NCBI GenBank assembly: GCA_947447375.1
Contig: CANFJB010000011.1
Coordinates: forward strand, 25,677 to 89,676
Direction: 5' to 3'
DNA: 64,000 bases
From: Bacteroidota bacterium
Lineage (GTDB): Bacteria; Bacteroidota; Bacteroidia; Flavobacteriales; Flavobacteriaceae
The notes beneath the pieces were generated by a model. The model saw only the letters and a program-made list of their open reading frames with translations, was not told the DNA's origin and searched no databases. Positions within the stretch are counted from its first letter, which is position 1, and each line of letters begins with the position of its first letter. Positions 8,172 to 16,831 of the stretch are shown piece after piece. The position numbers and the translations under genes are program-made.

Positions 8172-8987
8172 ATGAAAAAACAATTTGTGGCCTATTTAAT
8201 AATCGTAATTACGATATTATCTTGTGCAAAAAATCCTTTTACTGGAAAGAATACTTTGAATTTTGTTTCCAATAGCGAGTTGTTTCCTACTTCATTTCAG
8301 CAATACGGTACTTTTCTAAAAGACAATAAAGTAATTTTAGGAACTACAGATGCTAAGCGAGTTGAGACTGTAGGTCTAAAAATTAAATTGGCAGCCGAAA
8401 AATATTTGGAGGCAAATGGGTATAAAGACTATCTCAAAGATTATGCTTGGGAATATAAATTAGTTGAAAGTAAAGAAGTAAATGCATGGTGTTTGCCGGG
8501 TGGAAAAATAGTTTTTTATTCTGCAATTTTACCTATTTGTAAAGACGATGCTGGAATGGCAGCAGTTATGGGACACGAAGTTGCACATGCTTTAGCAAAT
8601 CATGGCGCTCAAAGAATGAGTGCTGGAATTCTTCAACAGGCAGGAGCAGGGCTTGTTGGAGTTGCTGTAGATGCAAAAAGCAGTCAAGAAAAACAGTTGT
8701 GGATGACCGCCTATGGCGGAATTACACAATATGGAGCAATGTTACCTTTTAGCAGAAGTCACGAAAGTGAAGCTGATAAAATAGGTTTAATTTTAATGTC
8801 GATTGCTGGTTATGATCCAACGACGGCAATTTCTTTTTGGGAAAGAATGTCAGCAAATTCAGGAGGAAAAAGCCAGCCAGAATTTTTAAGTACGCACCCT
8901 TCAGATGCTACGAGAATTCAAAATTTAAAAAATTTAATCCCCGAAGCTAAAATACAAGCAGCAAAATTCGGTGTAGTTTTCAAATAA
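8172..8987 (+). CDS. M48 family metallopeptidase lipoprotein
   Basis: A 271-residue lipoprotein (lipobox ILSC, Cys18) with an M48/Oma1-type zinc protease domain. HEVAH at 135-139 supplies two zinc His and the catalytic Glu; SHESEADKIG near residue 200 supplies the third ligand; the C-terminal STHPSDATRI is typical of the LoiP/BepA/Oma1-like group. Such enzymes act in the periplasm in envelope protein quality control. No TPR domain of BepA type is present. The gene follows the msrB pair by about 50 bases; both deal with damaged proteins, but a functional link is only inference. Confidence 0.92.
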   Translation: MKKQFVAYLIIVITILSCAKNPFTGKNTLNFVSNSELFPTSFQQYGTFLKDNKVILGTTDAKRVETVGLKIKLAAEKYLEANGYKDYLKDYAWEYKLVESKEVNAWCLPGGKIVFYSAILPICKDDAGMAAVMGHEVAHALANHGAQRMSAGILQQAGAGLVGVAVDAKSSQEKQLWMTAYGGITQYGAMLPFSRSHESEADKIGLILMSIAGYDPTTAISFWERMSANSGGKSQPEFLSTHPSDATRIQNLKNLIPEAKIQAAKFGVVFK

Positions 8988-8992
8988 AACCT

Positions 8993-9000
8993 TATCTTCG
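8993..9000 (+). promoter_or_regulatory. Possible -7 element for the UMF1-type transporter
   Basis: TATCTTCG resembles TAnnTTTG with one mismatch and lies about 43 bases before the start at 9043. No -33 TTG seen; weak call. Confidence 0.35.
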
Positions 9001-9042
9001 AATTTTAGTATTAATAAAATTCCAATTAATCCCTCCTAATTT

Positions 9043-10362
9043 ATGGTAAATCTTGAAAAAGGAAATTCGAAATTATTAAACGCTTGGGCCTTTTATGATT
9101 GGGCAAATTCCGTTTATAGCCTGGTAATTGCTTCAGCTATATTTCCAATATTTTACGGTGCGTTATTTAAAATAAAAGGCAGTTTATACATTGATATATT
9201 TGGCACAACCTTAAAAAGTACCGCTTTAATTAGTTTTGTAACTGCAGCCGCTTTTTTATTAGTGGCATTAATTTCCCCATTACTTTCGGGAATAGCAGAT
9301 TTCGTTGGAAATAAAAAGAATTTCATGAAGTTCTTTTGTTATTTAGGAGCTTTATCTTGTATCGCTTTATATTGGTTTTCATTAGAGAATATTTATTGGA
9401 GTTTGTTGGCCTATTTTCTTGGTTTGGTAGGATTTTGGGGAAGTTTAGTGTTCTATAATTCCTATTTACCAGATATTGCATTTCCAGAGCAACAAGACGG
9501 TATTAGCGCTAAAGGATACTCATTAGGTTATATTGGAAGTGTTTTACTACTAATCGTAAATCTTGCCATGGTAATGAAACCAGAATTATTTGGGATTTCA
9601 GGCACTTCTGGAGAAGCTAAAATGAAAGCCATGCGCTACTCTTTTATAACTGTAGGTGTATGGTGGATTCTATTTAGTCAATATACTTATTACTATTTGC
9701 CAAAAGGAAATAAAGGTCAAAAAATTACTAAATCGGTTATTTTTAATGGCTTCCACGAACTTAAGAAAGTTTGGGGCATATTGGGCGAAAACCTTCAATT
9801 AAAACGATTTTTAGGTAGTTTTTTTGTGTACGGTATGGCAGTGCAAACCGTCATGATTGTTGCGGTTTATTTTGGAGAACAAGAAATTCTATGGGCTTCA
9901 GACAGTGAAAAAACAACGGTTTTAATTATTAGTATTTTAGTGATACAATTGGTTGCTATTTTAGGAGCTATTCTAACTTCTAAAGCTTCCGCAAAATTCG
10001 GAAACATTGTCACCTTAATTTTTCTAAATTGTGTTTGGGCAGTTTTATGTGTGGTTGCTTTTTTTGTAACAACACCAATAGAATTTTACCTTACAGCAGG
10101 ATTTGTAGGTTTAGTAATGGGCGGAATTCAAGCACTTTCAAGATCTACATATTCAAAATTATTACCTGAAACTGATGATACCGCTTCCTTTTTTAGCTTT
10201 TATGATGTAACTGAAAAAATAGGAATTGTAATCGGAATGTTATTGTACGGTATAATCGACCAAGTAACTGGAAGTCCAAGATATTCAATAATTTTCCTTT
10301 GTTTGTTCTTCTTTTCAGGAATAATATTATTATCAAGAGTTAGAAAAATTACCAATGAATAA
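9043..10362 (+). CDS. MFS transporter, UMF1/Atg22-like family
   Basis: A 439-residue integral membrane protein with about 12 predicted helices. The opening LNAWAFYDWANSVYSLVI is the hallmark of the UMF1/Atg22-like branch of the major facilitator superfamily. The second half contains GGIQALSRSTYSKLLPE, another conserved segment of this family. Relatives in yeast vacuoles export amino acids; the substrate of bacterial members is not established. The next gene's likely start lies 40 bases downstream. Confidence 0.88.
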   Translation: MVNLEKGNSKLLNAWAFYDWANSVYSLVIASAIFPIFYGALFKIKGSLYIDIFGTTLKSTALISFVTAAAFLLVALISPLLSGIADFVGNKKNFMKFFCYLGALSCIALYWFSLENIYWSLLAYFLGLVGFWGSLVFYNSYLPDIAFPEQQDGISAKGYSLGYIGSVLLLIVNLAMVMKPELFGISGTSGEAKMKAMRYSFITVGVWWILFSQYTYYYLPKGNKGQKITKSVIFNGFHELKKVWGILGENLQLKRFLGSFFVYGMAVQTVMIVAVYFGEQEILWASDSEKTTVLIISILVIQLVAILGAILTSKASAKFGNIVTLIFLNCVWAVLCVVAFFVTTPIEFYLTAGFVGLVMGGIQALSRSTYSKLLPETDDTASFFSFYDVTEKIGIVIGMLLYGIIDQVTGSPRYSIIFLCLFFFSGIILLSRVRKITNE

Positions 10363-10402
10363 TATTTTTAAATTATATTTGACAAAAATTAATCCCTTAA
10401 TA

Positions 10403-10930
10403 ATGAAAACAATTAAATTTTCAGCCGCAGTTCTAACTGTAATTACACTTTTTTCAATTTCTTCATGTAATATTGAACCTGTTGATTCTGATTTATTAGG
10501 AAACTTAATTAATCCTGCAAGTGTGGCTGGAACCTATAGAATGACTGCTTTTAATACTGGAATTCCAACCGATTTAAATCATGACGGAACTTCTTCAACC
10601 AACCAAATGCTAGAAACAACTTGCTTCAATGGAAGTATAATTGTTATCAACCCTGATGGAACTTTTAGAGCAACATCGAAAGGAGTGGATATTAGTTCCT
10701 CTTCTTCATTAACTTGTTTTTCAGATCCAGATTACACGGGAACATGGACATTAAATGCAACGGTATTAAAATTAACTTACATCGATACTGGTGTGGTTGT
10801 AGAAGAATTATTTTCAGTTTCTGGAAATAAATTATTGTATTCTGTGCCTCAAGGACAAGTCGTTGGAACTACCGCTACTAACGTTCCAGTATTTTTAACC
10901 ACAAGTTATAATATTGTTTACACTAAATAA
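10403..10930 (+). CDS. Lipocalin-like lipoprotein, unknown function
   Basis: About 175 residues from the chosen start MKTIKFSAAV at 10403; an in-frame Met at 10355 overlaps the upstream gene and would put 16 residues before the signal peptide. The signal peptide ends in a lipobox (SISSC). The mature part has a repeated beta pattern (VAGTYRMTAFN, GTWTLNATVLKLTYI, LLYSVPQGQV) like lipocalin-type domains of Bacteroidota lipoproteins, in which GTW marks an early strand. No catalytic residues are evident. A terminator follows. Confidence 0.7.
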   Translation: MKTIKFSAAVLTVITLFSISSCNIEPVDSDLLGNLINPASVAGTYRMTAFNTGIPTDLNHDGTSSTNQMLETTCFNGSIIVINPDGTFRATSKGVDISSSSSLTCFSDPDYTGTWTLNATVLKLTYIDTGVVVEELFSVSGNKLLYSVPQGQVVGTTATNVPVFLTTSYNIVYTK

Positions 10931-10952
10931 TTGGCAATAGCATATCGTCAAC

Positions 10953-10984
10953 AAAGCTATCTTTCTTAGGTAGCTTTTTTTTTC
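10953..10984 (+). terminator. Rho-independent terminator
   Basis: Stem AAAGCTA / TAGCTTT around an 11-base loop followed by a run of nine T, just after the lipocalin-like gene. Confidence 0.8.
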
Positions 10985-11131
10985 GAATGGCACAATGATT
11001 GCAATATTGTTATAAAATATTCAATTTAAAGTTCTTACTTTTTTGCTACAGCAAATAAACACTAGACTTTTCAATGACTATTTGATTTACGAAGTATTTA
11101 ATTTTAATTTCAAAACGACCTAATTATATAT

Positions 11132-13582
11132 ATGTCAAATCCAAAAATAATTACCATTGACAATTTGTCACTTCAAGAATTTGATTCAGAAGCTGATTTA
11201 ATTCCGCTTTTAACTCCCGAAGACGAAGAAGAAATAAACAATGAAGAATTACCCGAATCATTGGCGATTTTACCTTTAAGAAATACCGTACTTTTTCCAG
11301 GAGTTGTAATTCCAATTACCGCTGGAAGAGATAAATCGATTAAATTAATTAACGATGCCAATGCGGCTGGAAAAGATATTGGAGTAGTTTCTCAAAAAAA
11401 TGAAGACGTTGAAGATCCTACTGAAAATGATATTCATTCTATTGGAACAGTAGCGAAAATATTAAGAGTACTCAAAATGCCTGACGGAAATATCACTGTT
11501 ATTTTACAAGGAAAAAAACGTTTTGAGATAGATAAAGTAATTTCTGAAAATCCATATTTAACAGCTTCTGTAAAGAATATTACAGAATCTCAGCCTTTAA
11601 AAAAAGACAAGGAATTTGATGTAATTATCGATTCTATCAAGGACTTATCGATTCAAATAATTAAGGAAAGTCCAAACATTCCAACCGAAGCTACTTTTGC
11701 AATTAAAAATATTGAAAGCAAATCTTTCTTGATCAATTTTGTGTCTTCAAACATGAATTTATCAGTTAAAGAAAAACAAGAGTTATTGAATATTACTGAT
11801 TTGAAATCTAGAGCTTTAGAAACTTTAAGATACATGAATATTGAGCTTCAAAAATTGGAGTTAAAAAACGATATTCAATCCAAAGTTCGATTTGATTTGG
11901 ACCAACAACAACGGGAGTACTTTTTGCACCAGCAAATGAAAACCATCCAAGAAGAATTGGGTGGTGCTTCTCAAGAGGAAGAAATTGAAGAAATGGCTGC
12001 CAAGGCTTCTCAAAAGAAATGGAACGAAGAAACTAAAAAACATTTCGATAAAGAGTTAGCAAAAATGCGCAGAATGAACCCGCAAGCTCCCGATTTTGGA
12101 ATTCAACGCAATTACTTAGAATTGTTTTTAGACTTGCCTTGGAATGAATATTCTAAAGATAATTTCGATTTAAAAAGAGCTCAAAAAATTCTTGATAAAG
12201 AACACTTCGGATTGGAAGAAGTGAAGAAAAGAATGATCGAACATTTGGCAGTTTTAAAATTGCGTAATGACATGAAATCACCAATTATCTGTTTGACAGG
12301 TCCTCCGGGTGTGGGTAAAACCTCCATTGGGAAGTCGGTTGCAGAAGCATTGGGAAGAAAATACGTTCGTATTTCTCTTGGTGGACTTCGTGATGAATCT
12401 GAAATTCGTGGACACAGGAAAACCTATATTGGCGCGATGTCAGGAAGAATTATCCAGAGTTTGAAAAAAGCTGGAACTTCTAATCCTGTATTTGTATTAG
12501 ATGAAATAGACAAATTAGCATTAGGAAATCAAGGTGATCCTTCTTCAGCGTTATTGGAAGTTTTAGATCCTGAGCAAAACAGCTCTTTCTACGATAATTT
12601 TCTTGAATTGGGTTACGATTTATCAAAAGTGATGTTCATTGCGACTTCAAATAATATGGCGACAATCCAACCTGCTTTGCGTGACAGAATGGAAATCATA
12701 AAAATGTCAGGTTATACTATTGAAGAAAAAATCGAAATTGCCCGCCAACATCTATTCCCGCGTCAATTGAAAGAACATGGTTTGTCGACTAAGGATTTGA
12801 CAATTGGTAAAAAACAATTAGAAAAAATTGTTGAAGGATATACTCGTGAATCGGGAGTTCGTGGTTTAGAAGCTAAAATTGCGCAAGTAATTAGAAATGC
12901 TGCCAAATCAATTGCGATGGACGAAGAGTACAATAAAAAAGTAACCGACGAAGACATCGTGAAAGTTTTGGGCGTACCAAGATTAGAACGCGATAAATAT
13001 GAAAATAACGATGTTGCAGGAGTTGTAACTGGATTGGCTTGGACCAGCGTTGGAGGTGATATTCTTTTCATTGAATCACTGATATCAAAAGGAAAAGGAT
13101 CCATGACTATTACAGGAAATCTAGGAACGGTGATGAAGGAATCGGCAACAATTGCTTTAGAATACATTAAATCAAATGCAGATATTTTCGGGATTGATCC
13201 TGAATTATTGTCAAAATACAATGTTCACTTGCACGTTCCTGAAGGGGCAACACCAAAAGACGGACCAAGTGCTGGTATTGCAATGTTAACGTCTTTAGTG
13301 TCTTTGTTTACACAAAAGAGAGTTAAGAAAAGTCTTGCTATGACTGGAGAAATCACTTTGAGAGGTAAAGTATTGCCTGTTGGTGGAATCAAAGAAAAAA
13401 TCTTGGCTGCCAAAAGAGCCAACATCAAAGAGATTATTCTTTGCCACGAAAATAAAAGCGATATTGACGAAATCAAACCGGAATATCTTGAGGGCTTGAC
13501 TTTTCATTATGTGAAAGAAATGAGCGAAGTCCTTAAAATTGCGCTTCTAGATCAGAAAGTTAAAAATGCAAAAGTATTATAA
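11132..13582 (+). CDS. lon: ATP-dependent protease La (Lon)
   Basis: An 816-residue LonA: N-terminal substrate-recognition LON domain (ESLAILPLRNTVLFPGVV, about 40-250), a coiled-coil linker, an AAA+ module with Walker A GPPGVGKT near residue 390 and Walker B FVLDEIDKL, and the C-terminal serine protease domain with Ser713 (DGPSAGIAM) and Lys756 (GGIKEK) forming the dyad. It degrades misfolded and regulatory cytosolic proteins. The N-terminus carries an acidic extension of about 35 residues. The gene stands alone behind a roughly 150-base leader and is followed by a strong terminator. Confidence 0.98.
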   Translation: MSNPKIITIDNLSLQEFDSEADLIPLLTPEDEEEINNEELPESLAILPLRNTVLFPGVVIPITAGRDKSIKLINDANAAGKDIGVVSQKNEDVEDPTENDIHSIGTVAKILRVLKMPDGNITVILQGKKRFEIDKVISENPYLTASVKNITESQPLKKDKEFDVIIDSIKDLSIQIIKESPNIPTEATFAIKNIESKSFLINFVSSNMNLSVKEKQELLNITDLKSRALETLRYMNIELQKLELKNDIQSKVRFDLDQQQREYFLHQQMKTIQEELGGASQEEEIEEMAAKASQKKWNEETKKHFDKELAKMRRMNPQAPDFGIQRNYLELFLDLPWNEYSKDNFDLKRAQKILDKEHFGLEEVKKRMIEHLAVLKLRNDMKSPIICLTGPPGVGKTSIGKSVAEALGRKYVRISLGGLRDESEIRGHRKTYIGAMSGRIIQSLKKAGTSNPVFVLDEIDKLALGNQGDPSSALLEVLDPEQNSSFYDNFLELGYDLSKVMFIATSNNMATIQPALRDRMEIIKMSGYTIEEKIEIARQHLFPRQLKEHGLSTKDLTIGKKQLEKIVEGYTRESGVRGLEAKIAQVIRNAAKSIAMDEEYNKKVTDEDIVKVLGVPRLERDKYENNDVAGVVTGLAWTSVGGDILFIESLISKGKGSMTITGNLGTVMKESATIALEYIKSNADIFGIDPELLSKYNVHLHVPEGATPKDGPSAGIAMLTSLVSLFTQKRVKKSLAMTGEITLRGKVLPVGGIKEKILAAKRANIKEIILCHENKSDIDEIKPEYLEGLTFHYVKEMSEVLKIALLDQKVKNAKVL

Positions 13583-13585
13583 TTC

Positions 13586-13617
13586 AAAAACGGCTAAGAA
13601 ATTAGCCGTTTTTTTTA
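13586..13617 (+). terminator. Terminator of lon
   Basis: Stem AAAAACGGCTAA / TTAGCCGTTTTT with a short loop and long T-run, 4 bases after the lon stop. Confidence 0.93.
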
Positions 13618-13666
13618 TTAAAAATAATATCTTCGCAATTGCGTTATCTATGCATAAATAATTAAG

Positions 13667-14689
13667 ATGTTCAACAAATACTTATATGCTTTTCTGCTAC
13701 TTTTTTGCACCATCACTTATGGTCAAATAGGAGGTCAGTCTGTATATCAATTTTTGAATCTGGTTACTTCGCCTAGGCAAGCGGCTTTGGGTGGCAAAAC
13801 GGTAACTATTTATGACGAAGATGTTAATCAGGCCAATTTTAATCCTGCGACAATTAATGATCAAATGGACAATCATTTGGCAATGAATTACGGAAATTAT
13901 TTTGGCGAAGTTACCTACGGAACGGCTTCATATGCTTATACTTTTGATCGCCATGTACAAACATTTCAAGCCGGAATTAATTACATCAATTACGGGAAAT
14001 TTCAAGGAACAGACGAAACAGGAAATTTTACTTCGGAATTTACAGGAAGTGAAATCGCCCTTTCCATGGGATATTCATTTATGATTCCTGATATTCCCAT
14101 TCATTTTGGTACTTCAGCAAAATTTATCTCCTCCAATTTAGAAAGGTACAATTCTTTCGGTGGTGCCATTGATATTGGCGCTTTGTTTATTGACGAACGA
14201 AACGATGTCAATTGGGCTTTGGTAGTGAGAAATATTGGAACACAATTCACTTCCTATTCGGGTGTGAATGAAAAATTACCGATGGAAGTTTTGATTGGAG
14301 TTTCTCAACAAGTAGAAAATGTTCCCATTCGTTGGCACCTAACATTAGAAAATTTACAGCAGTGGAATATTGCATTTTCAAATCCCGCGCATGCCGTTGG
14401 ATCAATTGATGGTGGTTCAACGCCAGAAAAAGTCTCTGGGATTAATAATGCTTTACGACACGTAATTATAGGAGCAGAATTATTTCCTCAAAAGAGTTTC
14501 AATCTACGTATAGGTTATAATTTTCGAAGAGGCGAGGAGCTGAGTGTTTTAGAGCAACGTACCTTTGCAGGAATGTCGTTTGGTTTCGGATTAAAATTCA
14601 ATAATATGAAATTTAATTATTCCTACTCACGCTATACAATGGCAGGAAATACGAGCTTATTTGGTTTAACTATTAACTTTCAAGAATAG
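13667..14689 (+). CDS. porQ: Type IX secretion system protein PorQ
   Basis: A 340-residue outer-membrane protein with signal peptide (cut after TYG) and the PorQ opening GGQSVYQFLNLVTSPRQAA, followed by antiparallel beta segments typical of a PorV/FadL-like barrel (NHLAMNYGNYFGEV, FQAGINYINYGKF, LRIGYNFRRGEEL) and a terminal aromatic strand. In Porphyromonas and Flavobacterium PorQ belongs to the T9SS attachment complex at the cell surface. Its presence fits the T9SS cargo genes found further right. It is followed after three bases by cmk, an arrangement repeatedly seen in Bacteroidota. Confidence 0.93.
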   Translation: MFNKYLYAFLLLFCTITYGQIGGQSVYQFLNLVTSPRQAALGGKTVTIYDEDVNQANFNPATINDQMDNHLAMNYGNYFGEVTYGTASYAYTFDRHVQTFQAGINYINYGKFQGTDETGNFTSEFTGSEIALSMGYSFMIPDIPIHFGTSAKFISSNLERYNSFGGAIDIGALFIDERNDVNWALVVRNIGTQFTSYSGVNEKLPMEVLIGVSQQVENVPIRWHLTLENLQQWNIAFSNPAHAVGSIDGGSTPEKVSGINNALRHVIIGAELFPQKSFNLRIGYNFRRGEELSVLEQRTFAGMSFGFGLKFNNMKFNYSYSRYTMAGNTSLFGLTINFQE

Positions 14690-14692
14690 ATT

Positions 14693-15382
14693 TTGGATAA
14701 AAAAATTACTATCGCAATCGACGGATTCTCCTCTACTGGGAAAAGTACTTTGGCAAAACAATTGGCAAAACATTTAGGTTATGTCTATGTTGATACTGGT
14801 GCCATGTATCGTGCCTTGGCCTATTTTGCTATGAAAAACGAATTCATCAATAACGATCATTTTGATAAATTGTCATTGATAAATAGTTTGCCAAATATCA
14901 AATTGCACTTCCAATTCAATCCTGAGTTGGGCTTTGCAGAAATGTATTTGAACAATGAAAATATCGAAAAACAAATTCGTACTATAGAAGTTTCCAACTT
15001 TGTAAGTAAAGTAGCCGAAGTTTCTGAAGTTCGTGCTAAATTAGTCGAGCAACAACAAGAAATGGGCAAGAACAAAGGAATTGTAATGGACGGAAGGGAC
15101 ATTGCTTCGGTGGTTTTTCCCAATGCCGAACTTAAAATTTTCATGACTGCCAGTGCGCAAACTCGTGCGCAAAGGCGCTTTGAGGAATTGCAACAAAAAG
15201 GCGATACGGTTTCATTTGACGAAGTTTTAAAAAACGTTGAAGAACGCGATTATATTGATACACACCGCGCCGATTCTCCTTTAGTTAAAGATAAAAATGC
15301 TATTGAAATTGATAATTCCCATTTGTCAAGAGAAGAACAATTTGACCAAGTATTAAATTTAGTGACTACAATTTTAGGATAA
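14693..15382 (+). CDS. cmk: Cytidylate kinase (CMP/dCMP kinase)
   Basis: A 229-residue P-loop kinase that phosphorylates CMP and dCMP for nucleotide synthesis. It shows the P-loop GFSSTGKST (residues about 11-19), DTGAMYRALAY substrate segment, MDGRDIASVVFPNAELKIF and the lid RRFEELQQKG, ending with DNSHLSREEQ. The start codon is TTG at 14693, three bases after the porQ stop; no upstream in-frame alternative fits the family N-terminus. Confidence 0.96.
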   Translation: MDKKITIAIDGFSSTGKSTLAKQLAKHLGYVYVDTGAMYRALAYFAMKNEFINNDHFDKLSLINSLPNIKLHFQFNPELGFAEMYLNNENIEKQIRTIEVSNFVSKVAEVSEVRAKLVEQQQEMGKNKGIVMDGRDIASVVFPNAELKIFMTASAQTRAQRRFEELQQKGDTVSFDEVLKNVEERDYIDTHRADSPLVKDKNAIEIDNSHLSREEQFDQVLNLVTTILG

Positions 15383-15448
15383 TTGCTCCATTTGTATCAA
15401 TAAATTATTAGATTTACAAAACTATTAAATAACCAAAAATACAAACCT

Positions 15449-16702
15449 ATGAATATTAAAAATCGTCTTACAATAATGAGTTTCCTGCAGTTTTTTGTTT
15501 GGGGAGCTTGGTTGATTACCGTTGGAAATTATTGGTTCGCTTCTAAACAATGGAGTGGTGCCGAATTTGGAGCTGTATTTTCAACATTGGGACTTTCTTC
15601 AATATTGATGCCGGCATTAACGGGAATCATTGCAGATAAATACATGAATGCTGAAAAATTATACGGAATTTTACACATTCTAGGCGGTTTAATCCTTTGT
15701 TATATTCCTCAAGTTGATTCTCCAACTTCCTTTTTCTGGGTGATTTTCATGGCGATGCTTTGTTACATGCCAACTATTTCACTTTCCAATTCTATTGCTT
15801 ACACGATATTAAAAGACAATAAATTTGATGTAGTAAAAGTATTTCCGCCTATTCGCGTTTGGGGAACTATTGGTTTTATTGTAGCGATGTGGATTACCAA
15901 TTTAACAGGAAATAAAGCTTCCGCAAATATGTTTTACATTTCTGCAATAGCGGCAATTTCATTAGGGATTTACTCGTTTTTCCTACCTAAATGTCCTCCG
16001 CAAAATCTTATTTCTAAAGATTCTACGTTGGCACAAAAATTAGGATTGGATGCTTTTAAGCTTTTCGGAACTTACAAAGTAGCGTTGTTCTTAATATTCT
16101 CCATGTTTTTAGGCGCTGCTTTGCAATTAACCAACATGTATGGCGATACTTTTCTTTCTGATTTTTCAAAAGTTCCGGCTTACGAAAATTCATTTGTGGT
16201 TAAATATTCTACAATTATAATGTCGATTTCTCAAATATCGGAAACATTGTTTATACTTGCTATTCCGTTTTTCCTTAAACGATTTGGTATCAAGCAAGTT
16301 ATGTTGATTTCGATGGTAGCTTGGGTATTGCGATTTGGATTGTTTGCATATGGAGATCCTTCAGGCGGACTTTGGATGATTATTTTATCGTGTATCGTTT
16401 ACGGAATGGCCTTCGATTTCTTCAATATTTCTGGTTCGTTATTCATTGAAACCTCTACCGATTCTTCTATTCGTTCCAGTGCGCAAGGATTATTTATGAT
16501 GATGACCAACGGTTTTGGAGCCGTTCTAGGAAGTTCTATTAGCGGTTATGTAATTGATAAATATTTTACTCATGGTGGTGACAAAGATTGGCCTTCAATT
16601 TGGTCATGCTTCGCAATTTATGCGGCCGTAATTACTGTAGCCTTTGCCTTGTTTTTCAAACACGAACACAAACCTGAAGAAATTGCAGAAGTAAGTCATT
16701 AA
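15449..16702 (+). CDS. Nucleoside permease, NHS family (NupG-like)
   Basis: A 417-residue membrane protein with about 12 helices. The N-terminus MSFLQFFVWGAWLITVGNYW and the PPIRVWGTIGFIVAMW segment match nucleoside:proton symporters of the NupG/XapB group of the major facilitator superfamily. It should import nucleosides for salvage. It lies 66 bases after cmk, which also serves nucleotide metabolism, but a terminator or promoter between them could not be decided. A hairpin terminator follows. Confidence 0.87.
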   Translation: MNIKNRLTIMSFLQFFVWGAWLITVGNYWFASKQWSGAEFGAVFSTLGLSSILMPALTGIIADKYMNAEKLYGILHILGGLILCYIPQVDSPTSFFWVIFMAMLCYMPTISLSNSIAYTILKDNKFDVVKVFPPIRVWGTIGFIVAMWITNLTGNKASANMFYISAIAAISLGIYSFFLPKCPPQNLISKDSTLAQKLGLDAFKLFGTYKVALFLIFSMFLGAALQLTNMYGDTFLSDFSKVPAYENSFVVKYSTIIMSISQISETLFILAIPFFLKRFGIKQVMLISMVAWVLRFGLFAYGDPSGGLWMIILSCIVYGMAFDFFNISGSLFIETSTDSSIRSSAQGLFMMMTNGFGAVLGSSISGYVIDKYFTHGGDKDWPSIWSCFAIYAAVITVAFALFFKHEHKPEEIAEVSH

Positions 16703-16717
16703 TTGAAACTACTCATA

Positions 16718-16753
16718 AAAAAACCCGATAGCATTTGTTATCGGTTTTTTTTT
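16718..16753 (+). terminator. Terminator of the nucleoside permease gene
   Basis: Stem AAACCCGATA / TATCGGTTT with T-run, just after the stop. Confidence 0.85.
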
Positions 16754-16788
16754 GCTACTGAAACAAATTCAGCATGACAAAAACAAAA

Positions 16789-16815
16789 AAAGCCAGGAAA
16801 ATATCCTGGCTTTTA
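16789..16815 (-). terminator. Terminator for the minus-strand conserved gene
   Basis: Stem AAAAGCCAGG / CCTGGCTTTT with 7-base loop; the long A-run on its left gives a U-run for minus-strand transcription ending the gene at 16832. Confidence 0.88.
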
Positions 16816-16831
16816 TATAGTATATCTTAAA

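Noticed and set aside
12763..13507. Minus-strand open frames over lon
   Set aside because: They shadow a clearly coding, fully conserved Lon protease.
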